A stretch of 64,000 nucleotides of DNA from Dehalococcoidia bacterium (GTDB taxonomy: Bacteria; Chloroflexota; Dehalococcoidia; Bin125). How positions within the stretch are numbered: the first letter of the stretch is position 1; each line of letters starts with the position of its first letter. Below are positions 18,501 through 26,475 of the stretch, piece after piece. The stretch spans positions 434,001 through 498,000 of the forward strand of contig JAJDTU010000005.1 of the NCBI GenBank assembly GCA_022826965.1. Reading direction: 5' to 3'. The notes below the pieces were generated by a model. That model ran no database searches, was not told the DNA's origin, and saw nothing but the letters and a program-made list of their open reading frames with translations. The translations under genes were made by a program, and so were the position numbers.

Positions 18501-18862
18501 GGCGAGAGCGTGCGCGGACGCACGATTCGCTGCGGATCGATGGCGACATTCCACTCGATGGGGCTGCTGCGTGTCCATCGATCGGACCGCAGTCGCTCTG
18601 GTCGGAGGAGCCGAGCCGAAGGACAGATGATGCCGTGTCCGGTCGGTTGGAAGCAAAGCTCCACACGACCGTCGCTGCGTTCGCGAGTAACGATGCGCCC
18701 GCTGAGCTGGTAATGAGGACCTGCGAGGGCGGACACCGCCTGTGATCCCCCCGGTTCGAGTGCAGGCTCTTCCCCCTCGATCAGAACCGTGGAGAGGAAC
18801 ATGGCCAGCACGAAACAGGCAGCGGCCGTAACAGCGAAAGCTCGATTGCGGATCACAGTCAT
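15542..18862 (-). CDS. giant secreted protein with one intact and one degenerate trypsin-like domain (paralogue 1)
   Basis: 1106 aa. An N-terminal hydrophobic segment (residues 8-28) is a signal peptide or anchor. A Cys-containing beta module precedes trypsin domain 1 (about 145-275), whose triad is intact: His162 (VTAQHV), Asp192 (EHDVALL), Ser261 (GGNSGGP). After a linker the beta module recurs (about 510-570), then trypsin domain 2 (about 600-735). There His616 survives, but Asp is Gly646 and Ser is Ala717 (RAGAP), so it is inactive. The Cys-rich C-terminal part (about 760-1106) matches that of the 19262-22258 paralogue. No Shine-Dalgarno is visible at ATG 18862. Confidence 0.82.
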   Translation of the reverse strand: MTVIRNRAFAVTAAACFVLAMFLSTVLIEGEEPALEPGGSQAVSALAGPHYQLSGRIVTRERSDGRVELCFQPTGHGIICPSARLLRPERLRSDRWTRSSPIEWNVAIDPQRIVRPRTLSPLRTSCEPDFERMFAATWKVASIRGLGSAFHIGGGRFVTAQHVIEQAPPIVVLTHGDRSVVAAVVGSDREHDVALLEVFDPFHVLDVPSVAFRDPTVDDIGETVYLVGYPSAGALTAAAGVVARVWEDEILTNTSSQGGNSGGPMFDSCGEVIGVIWAGSAARNFSHSGNTLRRTLEELAGPLPALPEVPGGFDIPHDAVVWHYGADPPADVDCAGTEGDWWVGVAGGSWGRIDWVEPYAGRCGYGDIAVIGFRKAPDIARDGVTCLPQHGPRDPVLTSILHESSEEFGDTVLGTLGALEWCPEHFTHELRVQLARPLTGKELRADLISADGAVIRGGGRGTRWGSNLDSGAYTSLLQSWRAPDDFEPRAFRVVIGDQQYLVEIQPPDRGPEIAQRARIVVRADSRIGGVLACLQFENGDIACPSRIASQAGADPAGWRRSGAVIWSVAVDEGIQPEGPSCALTSDLGDLAWQMTGLGQDGSALYVGDNQFITAIHLFSDETPWGVVSQGNVSLPVARVATDLRNGLALAEVIGDDAALRDHTPPVFAERTEEAEESRPVLVAYPWGESDRFAMTRLEVENVTERLFWHDGWGWDRAGAPIVDPCTRHVIGVSRGNHTALRSETAVAAISELRKQRTPLPAPEAGPRLHGSIALLDSPIYLSTEQPDFGGWICNVRSSERYDVIYAVYLVSAASSQVMAVADGREVSISKCGWSGKVFIVEYRSDEVPQLLCAEPWSPRSPRTTVDLSPSLPEGVELVQAIEFVRKPCPGLRGNAENWASTHYVRLRFTGDVDHSKLSVKLVDADEEEHSGSRQGSDVDPDVRAWRFNLGDAKASRLIVSGDGLGGARSSPTSGDDSDSATTCSENLGRDGDGLVAETLHRSQISVGEVTFVRYGAPIRCPWRHTHGVVLEFTEQVSRDTYWHAALIGRDGQVLEGHWAGTAYSTDPADEFYTRYRHAFEVPEDFEVIAAEIGLGSRRWIVSFGDD

Positions 18863-19261
18863 CGGTTTGGCAACAAAGGTACCGCGACCGCTGCCGCTGG
18901 CTAACTGACGTCCCGCTCAGCACGGTCGTGACCGGCAATCCCGTGTCACCCCGACGCCCGGTGTCGCTCAGCCAACTCCGACACCGGCAACCCCTCCACA
19001 AGCACTTATGTTCGTACACAATCGCTGGTGCTCAGTGTTGGATGTGCCATCGACAGGAGACGAACGTGACTAGCACTTCCCCCCGGACCCTCCTGGATCA
19101 GCCAGGAAACACCTGGACGCACACTGACGAATACTGGCCACAACTGGTCGAACCTGGACACATCTGGACTTACCTGGACACTCCCGAGCCGAATTCCCAG
19201 CCCACGGCGGCAGATCAGCCCCACCCGTCCAGAATTCCTGCCGATCCACCCCAGCGACAAC
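18863..19261. other. intergenic region between the two giant protease genes
   Basis: 399 nt without a supportable gene, upstream of paralogue 1 (start 18862) and downstream of the paralogue 2 stop. Its main content is the 10-bp-phased CTGG array at 19091-19180, listed separately. A plus-strand open frame spanning it has no family resemblance and no ribosome-binding site. Confidence 0.7.
19091..19180. repeat. array of decamers carrying CTGG at strict 10-bp spacing
   Basis: CTGG starts at 19093, 19113, 19134, 19144, 19154, 19164 and 19174, with the inverse CCAGG at 19102 and CTGA at 19124 filling the gaps. Consecutive ten-base units read TCCTGGATCA, GCCAGGAAAC, ACCTGGACGC, ACACTGACGA, ATACTGGCCA, CAACTGGTCG, AACCTGGACA, CATCTGGACT and TACCTGGACA. 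The rough consensus is A-A-C-CTGGAC-A. The period is not a multiple of three, so it is a DNA- or RNA-level signal about 230-310 bp upstream of the paralogue 1 start. Confidence 0.75.
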
Positions 19262-22258
19262 CTACCGAACCGTCACCACCACCCTCACCGCCTCGCCGTC
19301 CTTGACGTTCACCCTCCAGCCCCACACATCCGAGTCGGCATACGTGTAGATGTCTCGGCGGGGGATGTAGCGCTGGTCGGCGTCGTTGTAGACGCGCACC
19401 GTCAATTGGTCGAAGTCATGCCGACTGGTGTTGCGCAGCTTGAAGTAGTGGGTGGAGAACCACCGGCTCTGTTCCAGCGTGGATAGCCCCGGACAATCGT
19501 TGCGCGGGAAGCTCGTGGCCAGCAACAACTCGATCCCATCCGGCGCCTCCAGCTCCCACTGCACGTCCGAGACCGCAGTCAGCGGCCGTCGCGGTTCGAT
19601 GCAGACCGCTTCCGGTTCCTCGTCGGCCCGGTACTCGACGATGAAGATCTTGTCGCCGAAATCGCAGGTGTCGGGCCGGGCGCCGTCCTTCTCATAGACC
19701 TGCCAGACATCCGGGTTGTCGACCGAGGCCGCATAGACCGCGTAGTGGGTGTCGAACCGCTCCGATGGATGCACGTCGCAGATTCTGCCGGAGAACTCCG
19801 GCTGGATTGGTCCGGCGTACAACGGTCGCGCGTGAATCGCAGCCGAACCGTGGGCAGGAGGCCCGTCCTGGGAATAGACCGGACGCTCGGCGCGACTGCG
19901 CATGTCATCGAGCGCGGCCCGTACCGTCTCGGCCCGCAAGAGATCGTCGCCGCCAATCGACATCCCGAGCAGTTCGCCACTGCAGAGATCGATCAACGGA
20001 GCCCCATGGCGCCTGATGCCCGTCGGTTCGACGCGAATCACCCGCTGCGTGACCTCGGCCACGTCGAGCAGGGTCAGCAGGTGTCGCTCGGCGATCCCCG
20101 AGGGATACGAGAGCAGATGGGCGTGACCGCCGATCAGGCCGTCCCCGGTGCTGCCGAACCTGGCCGGAGCGCCCAGGTCGGCTGCGTCTTCCGGATCGAA
20201 CAGCTCAACCAGGGCCAGGTCATTGCGTTCGTCGAAGGCGACGCGAATCACCGGAAGCGACACATCGCCCCGCGACACGACGCCCCACGGAGCAGTCTCG
20301 GGAGCCTGGCGACCATTGACGAGGAACTGACGCTCACCGACATGAACGGCCGTCCCACTGCCGGCCAGCGAGTTGAATTGCCAGGCGTACAGCTCGTCGG
20401 GGTCTCGATACGCGCAGGTCAACGCCGGCCGGGCGACGTGCTCAAGCAGGGGAGTCGCCTCGACCGGCAGGTCTGCGGTCCAGCGAATCGGAGCCGACGC
20501 TCGCCAGCGTCCGCCGATGGACGGATACGCAAGCACGCCCCCGTCGGCGCCGCATTCCACCCCGTCCGGGCTGCGCAGGCAGGCCCGAACCGTGCCGCTC
20601 TCCTCGTCGACGCGGACCACGATGCGAACGACCTGCTCGACCGTGAGCCCAGTAGCCGCGAGCCCAGTAGCCGCGAGCCCGGTGGCGGCGGACCGATCGG
20701 GCGCCTCCGACGCAATCGGGAGCAGCCAACGGCCTTCCCCAACAGCGATGCGAAGCGCCGCCGGCTCAACGTCCGATGGTATGGTCCATTCTTGCCACAG
20801 AGTGGTGATGAGCCCGTCCGGCGCATCGCCCAGGGTGCGGAACGAACGCCGCGCCCAGCCGCCGACATGGAGCGATCCGTCGGAGCCGACCAACGTCGCT
20901 CCCAGCCCGGCGCCGCTACCGACCGGATCATCGAGCGCGACGAGCAGCCGATAGCGGAGCAGATCGGGGCAGTACGGTCCGAGCCCGTGCCTCGTCAGTC
21001 TCAGGTCGCCGAACGCCTGCCGTCCCTGGTAGAGCTCGGTCTCGACGAAGGCGAGTTCGGCATCTGAGCAATCGATCAGCGGCCGCGGCCCAATACGCTC
21101 CAGGGCCGCGATGTAGGTGCGTCCGTTGTCGAAGTCGTCCGGTCCGTCGGCGCCGCAGACGCCGGCCTGGCGCCAGCCGGTCCGCTCCAGGTCGCTACGC
21201 ACCTCGGCTTCGTCGGCCACGGCCGAGACTCCAAGCCACCAGTCGCCGTCCAGCTCGGAGCAGTCCACGCCCTGCGGCGGCTCAGGGCCGTAGTGCCAGA
21301 TCAACCGGCCCGCCGCGCGCAGCGTCGCGGGAACTGTCTCAGGCTCTCGCGGCCAACTCGGCCAACGCTCGTTGATCCGCCGCAGCGACGTCTGCACGGC
21401 ACGACCCGAGTGTGTGTACGCCCAGGAGCTGCCGCCCGCCCAGAGCACGCCAATGACATACCCACAGGCATCGAACATCGGACCGCCGCTGTTCCCGCCC
21501 CGAATCGCGCTGGAGGTTTGGATGTTGTTGTCCCACACCTGGATCACCACTCCGCCGCCCGAGACCGTCAGCGCCTCACCACCGGGGTAACCGACGACCA
21601 TCACGGGCTGGCCGAGATCCTCCTGAGTCGGGGCGCGCAACTGCAGGCTCGGCACGTCGGATACCAGCTCGGGCGTCTCCACCTCCAGCAAGGCGAGGTC
21701 GAACTCCGGATCGACCCCAAGCACCGCCGCCCCGATCGTTCGATCTCCATGAATCAGCGACACGAACGGGGGTCGACCGTCGACGACGTGATGCGCGGTG
21801 ATAAAGCGCCCGTTCCCGATATGAAACGCCGTGCCGAACGTTCCGGAAGTCTCGACCTTCCAGCTAGCCGACAGCATCCGCTCCACGCTCGGCTGGCAGC
21901 CCGTTTCGTCCCCTGGAACTGCGGAGTCCGTGACCTGATAGAGGATGCGATCCTGATCGATCGGTGCGTTCCAGGCGATCTCGCCGCTCGCGATCCAGCG
22001 ATCCGTCGTTACCGCGTCCGGATGCAGGAATCGGGCCTGCGGACAGACCACCTGACCGTCGTCGGTGCGCAAGCAGAGTTCGATCCGGCCGCGATCATCG
22101 ACGCGGGAAAGCACCTGAGCGCTCAGTCCGTACGCCGGATCGGCCGGCGCCGGTCCCTGAGCCCCGGTCAGATCAAGGGTCAGGAACGCGCAGGCGGATG
22201 CGATTACCGCCAGTACGAGAACCATTTGGGCCCGGACGTTCCCGATGGAGAACAGCAT
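19262..22258 (-). CDS. giant secreted protein with one intact and one degenerate trypsin-like domain (paralogue 2)
   Basis: 998 aa from ATG 22258; a longer frame to 22471 runs antisense-like into the P450 gene and is rejected. A hydrophobic N-terminus (residues 9-30) is a signal peptide or anchor. Trypsin domain 1 (about 140-275) has His157 (TAHHV), Asp187 (EFDLALL) and Ser257 (GGNSGGP). Domain 2 (about 633-770) keeps Asp680 but has Arg650 for His and His751 for Ser, so it is inactive by a different loss from paralogue 1. A three-fold ATGLA repeat lies at about 525-539. The gene starts 28 nt after the first P450 gene and may share its transcript. Confidence 0.82.
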   Translation of the reverse strand: MLFSIGNVRAQMVLVLAVIASACAFLTLDLTGAQGPAPADPAYGLSAQVLSRVDDRGRIELCLRTDDGQVVCPQARFLHPDAVTTDRWIASGEIAWNAPIDQDRILYQVTDSAVPGDETGCQPSVERMLSASWKVETSGTFGTAFHIGNGRFITAHHVVDGRPPFVSLIHGDRTIGAAVLGVDPEFDLALLEVETPELVSDVPSLQLRAPTQEDLGQPVMVVGYPGGEALTVSGGGVVIQVWDNNIQTSSAIRGGNSGGPMFDACGYVIGVLWAGGSSWAYTHSGRAVQTSLRRINERWPSWPREPETVPATLRAAGRLIWHYGPEPPQGVDCSELDGDWWLGVSAVADEAEVRSDLERTGWRQAGVCGADGPDDFDNGRTYIAALERIGPRPLIDCSDAELAFVETELYQGRQAFGDLRLTRHGLGPYCPDLLRYRLLVALDDPVGSGAGLGATLVGSDGSLHVGGWARRSFRTLGDAPDGLITTLWQEWTIPSDVEPAALRIAVGEGRWLLPIASEAPDRSAATGLAATGLAATGLTVEQVVRIVVRVDEESGTVRACLRSPDGVECGADGGVLAYPSIGGRWRASAPIRWTADLPVEATPLLEHVARPALTCAYRDPDELYAWQFNSLAGSGTAVHVGERQFLVNGRQAPETAPWGVVSRGDVSLPVIRVAFDERNDLALVELFDPEDAADLGAPARFGSTGDGLIGGHAHLLSYPSGIAERHLLTLLDVAEVTQRVIRVEPTGIRRHGAPLIDLCSGELLGMSIGGDDLLRAETVRAALDDMRSRAERPVYSQDGPPAHGSAAIHARPLYAGPIQPEFSGRICDVHPSERFDTHYAVYAASVDNPDVWQVYEKDGARPDTCDFGDKIFIVEYRADEEPEAVCIEPRRPLTAVSDVQWELEAPDGIELLLATSFPRNDCPGLSTLEQSRWFSTHYFKLRNTSRHDFDQLTVRVYNDADQRYIPRRDIYTYADSDVWGWRVNVKDGEAVRVVVTVR
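20643..20687 (-). repeat. 15-bp tandem repeat (3 copies) inside the paralogue 2 gene
   Basis: Three 15-bp units of the form G-(T/C)-GAGCCC-(A/G)-GT-(A/G)-GCC-type sequence, the third slightly diverged, encode the ATGLA pentapeptide repeats in the linker between the first trypsin half and the second beta module. A slippage-type expansion in a flexible linker. Confidence 0.6.
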
Positions 22259-22286
22259 CTCCACCACTGTATGGGACGAGCGCGAC

Positions 22287-23615
22287 TTACTGCGCCCGGT
22301 AGCGAACCATCTGCCGCTTGATTCCGCCCACGTGCAGCGACTGCGGCACCATCTCCGGTTCGCCGGCCAGTTCCAGGTTGAGCAGGATCGGCAAGAGCGC
22401 ATGGAAGATTGAGCGCATCTCCCAACGGGCCAGATTCGCGCCCAGGCAGAAGTGCTCGCCGTAGCCGCCAAACGCGAAGTGGTCGTTGGGATCGCGGCGA
22501 ATGTCGAACTTGTAGGGGTCTGGGAAGACCTCCTCGTCGCGATTGGCCGACGGGTACCACATCACGATCGAGTCGCCCTTGCGCAGCGTCTTGCCGCGCA
22601 GTTCCAGATCCTCGGTCACCGTGCGTTGGAACTGGATCACAATCGAGGTCCAGCGCAGAATCTCCTCGACCGCCGAAGGGATCAGCTCAGGGTTGGCGAC
22701 CAGATCGTCGAGTTGATCGCGATGATCCAGCAGCGCCTTGATCCCGCCCGTGATCGAGTTGCGCGTGGTCTCGTTGCCCGCTCCGATCAGGAGGCGGAAG
22801 TAGGAAGAAATCTCGCGCGGCGTCAGGTGCTCGCCGTCCACCTCTGCCCGCATCAGATCGCTCAGCAAGTCGTCTCCGAGTCCGTTCGATTCCCGCTCGC
22901 GCACAAGTCCCTCGTTGTAGACGTTGAACTCCAGGTTCACCCGACGGATCGTCTGCTCGCGATCCTCCCCGGGCAGCCGGAACTCCGGGTCGGCCGCGCC
23001 CGCGCTGGTCTCGGTCCAGTGGAAGATCTGCGACCAGTCGTCCTCTGGCACGCCGGCCATGTCGCAGATCGCCGCCACCGGCAGCAGCGCCGACACCTCG
23101 TGCACCACATCCAGGGCGCTGGTCGCGCCACGCTCGGCGAAGTCGGCGACGATTCGGTCCGCAAAGGTCGAGATGTAGTTCTCCGACATCTCGGCAAAAT
23201 GGTCCTCAAGCCGTTTCATCATCCGCGGTGTGAAGTGATGCGCCACCAGCCGCCGATGTTCCCGGTGCTCGGGTGGGTCCATGAAGATGAAGTCGGGCGG
23301 CTCCGAGGGATGCCCGCCGTAGCGGTTCGCGTTGACCTCGCGCCCGCGCTCCGTGATCCCGACCGACTCGGTGTCGTTGATCCGCAGGATCTGAGTATTG
23401 GAGAACAGCTCCGGGTGGGAGGAGATGTAGCGGATGTCCGCGTGCTTGCTGATCGCCCAGAACGGCTCGAAGTTGGGCCGCTGGTACCAGTAGACCGGCG
23501 CCTCGCGGCGCAGGATGTCCCAGGCCTCCCACGGGTAGCCGTAGTCGACGTACAGCGAAGTGTCGGTGATGTTCAGGTTGTCAAGCGTCAGTGCGGGTCG
23601 TGCGGCGGTAACCAT
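22287..23615 (-). CDS. cytochrome P450 (copy 1)
   Basis: 442 aa from ATG 23615, preceded by GGAGG. The heme loop FGGYGEHFCLG has the thiolate Cys390, the I-helix has GAGNETTR, and the K-helix has EEILR. Copies 2 and 3 share the N-terminal pattern GYPW..W..LRREAP-YWYQRP.FEPFWAI, so the three arose by tandem duplication. The family is a bacterial soluble P450 of the kind acting on terpenoids, sterols or alkyl chains; the substrate is unknown. Electrons probably come from the ferredoxin at 15271. It is third in a P450 run on the minus strand. Confidence 0.93.
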   Translation of the reverse strand: MVTAARPALTLDNLNITDTSLYVDYGYPWEAWDILRREAPVYWYQRPNFEPFWAISKHADIRYISSHPELFSNTQILRINDTESVGITERGREVNANRYGGHPSEPPDFIFMDPPEHREHRRLVAHHFTPRMMKRLEDHFAEMSENYISTFADRIVADFAERGATSALDVVHEVSALLPVAAICDMAGVPEDDWSQIFHWTETSAGAADPEFRLPGEDREQTIRRVNLEFNVYNEGLVRERESNGLGDDLLSDLMRAEVDGEHLTPREISSYFRLLIGAGNETTRNSITGGIKALLDHRDQLDDLVANPELIPSAVEEILRWTSIVIQFQRTVTEDLELRGKTLRKGDSIVMWYPSANRDEEVFPDPYKFDIRRDPNDHFAFGGYGEHFCLGANLARWEMRSIFHALLPILLNLELAGEPEMVPQSLHVGGIKRQMVRYRAQ

Positions 23616-23687
23616 TCCAAGCCTCCATGGCAGTCTCCGACCGGGAGATCCCAATGAAGATACCTGTTCGCGCCGACGAATTGAACG

Positions 23688-25013
23688 CTACGCAGGCCGA
23701 TAGCGGACCATCTGGCGCTTGATCCCGCCGACGTGGAGGAAGCCAATCACGTGCTCCGGATCGGCGGTGAGCTCGAGTTGCGGCAGGATCGGCCGCAGCG
23801 CATGGAAAATCGAGCGCATCTCCCAGCGAGCCAGATTCGCTCCCAGGCAGAAGTGCTCGCCGTAGCCGCCGAACGCGAAGTGGTCGTTGTCCTCGCGGGT
23901 GATGTCGAACCGGTAGGGGTCCTCAAACACATCCTCATCGCGATTCGCCGACGGATACCAGAGCACCACCGACTCGCCCTTGCGGATCGTCTGGCCGCGC
24001 AGCTCGACATCCTCCACCGCGGTGCGCTGGAACTGGATCACGATAGAGGTCCAGCGCAGGATCTCTTCGACTGCCGACGGGACCAGCGAGGCGTCGTCGA
24101 CGAGCATCTGCATCTGTTCGGGGTGATCGATCAACGCCTTGACACCGCCGGAGATGGAGTTCCGCGTCGTCTCGTTGCCGGCCGCCAGCAGCAGAACGAA
24201 GTAGCCGTGGATTTCGCCCGGCGTAAGCTTGCGTCCGTCGACTTCGGCCCGCAGCAGATCGCTGAGCAGGTCGTCGCCGAGATTGCGCTTGCGTTCCTCG
24301 ATCAGGTTGTTGTTGTAGTGGAACCACTCCACCGAGATCCGCTGGCTCGCCTGGCTCGCGGTCTCACCCGGCAGTCGATACTCCGGGTCCTCCGCGCCGA
24401 CGAGCACCTCGGTCCACTCGAAGATCTGATCCCAGTCTTCCTCCGGCACGCCGCCCATCGAGCAGATCGCGGCGACCGGCAGCTTCGCCGAGAGCTCGTG
24501 CACCACGTCAACCGCCGACTTCGAGCCGCGCTCCGCGAAATCGGCGACGACCTTGTCGGCGAAGTCCGAGACATAGTTCTCCGCCATGTGGGCGAAGTGA
24601 TCCTCGAGCATCTTCATCATGCGCGGGGTGAAATGCCGCGCGACGAGGCTGCGGTGCTGACGATGCTCAGGCGGGTCCATGTAGATGAAGTCAGGCGGAT
24701 CGTCCGGGTGTCCTCCGGTGCGATTCGTGCCCGCCTCGCGTTGTCGCTGGGCCGAAGCTAGCTTCGACGCCTTGTTCAATCGCAGCATCTGGGTGTTCGA
24801 GAACAGCTCGGGGTGCGAGGAGATGAAGCGGATATCGGCGTGCCTGGTGATCGCCCAGAACGGCTCGAAGCCCGGCCGCTGGTACCAGTAGACCGGCGCT
24901 TCGCGGCGTAGCAGAGCCCACTCGGCCCACGGATAACCAACGTCGCGGTAGCGATCCGCATCGGTGATATCGACGCTGTCGAGTGTCAGTCCTGGCGCTT
25001 CGGCGATAACCAT
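23688..25013 (-). CDS. cytochrome P450 (copy 2)
   Basis: 441 aa from ATG 25013, with AGAGGAGC as ribosome-binding site; an upstream in-frame ATG at 25103 gives a 30-residue tail absent from its paralogues. Heme ligand Cys389 lies in FGGYGEHFCLG, the I-helix is AAGNETTRNS and the K-helix EEILR. Closest in the window to copy 3 (both have VGYPWAEW- or HGYPWAEW-like N-termini and the ITRHADIR segment). Middle gene of the tandem run; 72 nt separate its stop from copy 1's start. Confidence 0.93.
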   Translation of the reverse strand: MVIAEAPGLTLDSVDITDADRYRDVGYPWAEWALLRREAPVYWYQRPGFEPFWAITRHADIRFISSHPELFSNTQMLRLNKASKLASAQRQREAGTNRTGGHPDDPPDFIYMDPPEHRQHRSLVARHFTPRMMKMLEDHFAHMAENYVSDFADKVVADFAERGSKSAVDVVHELSAKLPVAAICSMGGVPEEDWDQIFEWTEVLVGAEDPEYRLPGETASQASQRISVEWFHYNNNLIEERKRNLGDDLLSDLLRAEVDGRKLTPGEIHGYFVLLLAAGNETTRNSISGGVKALIDHPEQMQMLVDDASLVPSAVEEILRWTSIVIQFQRTAVEDVELRGQTIRKGESVVLWYPSANRDEDVFEDPYRFDITREDNDHFAFGGYGEHFCLGANLARWEMRSIFHALRPILPQLELTADPEHVIGFLHVGGIKRQMVRYRPA

Positions 25014-25062
25014 GGGAGCTCCTCTTCGTCCTGTTGGGCGAAATGCTACGACACCGGCTCGG

Positions 25063-26391
25063 CTAGGCCGGGCGGTGACGCACCATCTGGCGCTTGATCC
25101 CACCGACGTGAAGGAAGGAGATCACGTACTCCGGGTCAGCCGCGATCTCCAGTTGCGGCAGGATCGGACGCAGCGCGTGGAAGATCGAGCGCATCTCCCA
25201 GCGCGCGAGGCTGGCGCCGAGGCAGAAGTGCTCGCCGTATCCCCCAAAGGCAAAATGGTCGTTCTCCTTGCGCGTGATGTCGAACTTGTAGGGATCCTCG
25301 AAGATCTCCTCGTCGCGGTTGGCCGACGGGTACCAAAGCACCACCGACTCGCCCTTGCGGATCGTCTGGCCGCGCAGTTCGACATCCTGCACCGCGGTTC
25401 GCTGGAACTGGATCACGATCGACGTCCAGCGCAGGATCTCCTCGACCGCCGATGGAACCAGCGACTCGTCCTCGACCAGCATCTGCATCTGTTCGGGATG
25501 GTCGAGCAGGGCCTTGACGCCGCCGGTGATCGCATTGCGCGTCGTCTCGTTGCCCGCGCCCAGCAGCAGGAAGAAGTAGTTATGCACCTCGTCCGGCGTC
25601 AGGTTGCGACCGTCGATCTCCGCTTGCAGCAGGTCGCTGAGCAGGTCCTCGCCGAATCCGTTGCGATGGCGCTCTTCGATCAATCCCTGGGTGTGTCGGA
25701 ACCATTGCCCGACGACCCGCTGGGTCGCCTGGAACGAGTTCTCTCCCGGTTCCCAGTACTCGGGGTCGTCTTGTCCGGCGAAGGCCTCCGTCCACTCGAA
25801 AATCTTCTCCCAGTCCTCCTCCGGCACGCCGCCCATGTCGCAGATTGCGGCGACCGGCAGCTTGGCCGAGAGTTCGTGAACGACGTCAACCGCCGAGTCG
25901 GCTCCTTTGTCGGCGAAACTCGCGACCACTTTGTCGGCAAAGTCGGAAACGTAGTTCTCCGCCAGCTCGCCGAAGTGATCCTCGAGTGTCTTCATCACGC
26001 GCGGCGTGAAATGACGCGCAACGATGCCACGATGTTGGCGATGTTCCGGCGGATCCATCCAGATGAAGTCCTGCGGATCGGACGGATCGCCGCCGTGCCG
26101 ATTGGTCTGGAACTCCCGCTCGGTCTGTTGCTGGGTGAGTTTCTGCGCCGTGTTCAGCCGCAGCATCTGCGAGTTCGAGAACAGCTCGGGATGTGCGCTG
26201 ATGTAGCGAATATCAGCGTGCCTGGTGATCGCCCAGAACGGTTCGAACCCGGGTCGTTGGTACCAGTAGATCGGCGCCTCGCGACGGAGCAGATCCCACT
26301 CCGCCCACGGATAGCCGTGGTCGCGGTAGCGGTCGGAGTCGGTGATATCGAGCGTGTCGAGTGTGAGTCGCGGTGCTTCGCTGGTAACCAT
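25063..26391 (-). CDS. cytochrome P450 (copy 3, first in transcription order)
   Basis: 442 aa from ATG 26391, preceded by GGGAGG; a longer start at 26514 overlaps the divergent hydrolase and is rejected. Cys390 in FGGYGEHFCLG is the heme ligand, the I-helix reads GAGNETTRNA and the K-helix EEILR. It heads the minus-strand run copy 3, copy 2, copy 1, paralogue 2 protease. The divergent alpha/beta hydrolase starts 85 nt away, and a palindrome lies in the shared control region. Confidence 0.93.
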   Translation of the reverse strand: MVTSEAPRLTLDTLDITDSDRYRDHGYPWAEWDLLRREAPIYWYQRPGFEPFWAITRHADIRYISAHPELFSNSQMLRLNTAQKLTQQQTEREFQTNRHGGDPSDPQDFIWMDPPEHRQHRGIVARHFTPRVMKTLEDHFGELAENYVSDFADKVVASFADKGADSAVDVVHELSAKLPVAAICDMGGVPEEDWEKIFEWTEAFAGQDDPEYWEPGENSFQATQRVVGQWFRHTQGLIEERHRNGFGEDLLSDLLQAEIDGRNLTPDEVHNYFFLLLGAGNETTRNAITGGVKALLDHPEQMQMLVEDESLVPSAVEEILRWTSIVIQFQRTAVQDVELRGQTIRKGESVVLWYPSANRDEEIFEDPYKFDITRKENDHFAFGGYGEHFCLGASLARWEMRSIFHALRPILPQLEIAADPEYVISFLHVGGIKRQMVRHRPA

Positions 26392-26401
26392 GGTCGGTCC
26401 T

Positions 26402-26413
26402 CCCAGTTCTGGG
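26402..26413. promoter_or_regulatory. palindrome in the P450/hydrolase divergent control region
   Basis: CCCAG-TT-CTGGG is a perfect 12-bp palindrome 11 nt upstream of the P450 copy 3 start. Candidate operator for the P450 run; no regulator gene is adjacent. Confidence 0.35.
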
Positions 26414-26441
26414 TAGTGAGAGAGTAACGAAATCGGCCTGC

Positions 26442-26456
26442 CGATAGACTGACTCC
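26442..26456 (+). promoter_or_regulatory. shared 15-bp motif upstream of the alpha/beta hydrolase gene
   Basis: Second exact copy of CGATAGACTGACTCC, 20 nt before the hydrolase ATG. TAGACT is a plausible -10 box. The other copy precedes the P450-type ferredoxin gene. Confidence 0.4.
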
Positions 26457-26475
26457 GCTTGATTGGAGCGCGGCA

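Noticed and set aside
18928-19305. 125-codon plus-strand frame through the 10-bp array
   Set aside because: No homologous pattern, Pro/Thr-rich, overlaps the 3' end of the paralogue 2 gene; the period 10 of the array is not compatible with a protein repeat.
22258-22471. N-terminal extension of the paralogue 2 protease
   Set aside because: The extra region overlaps the P450 copy 1 3' end in a Ser/Arg-rich shadow frame; the internal ATG 22258 gives a proper signal-like N-terminus.
22452-26427. Long plus-strand open frames antisense to the three P450 genes
   Set aside because: Their similarity to each other simply mirrors the paralogy of the P450 genes on the other strand; no ribosome-binding site or known family.
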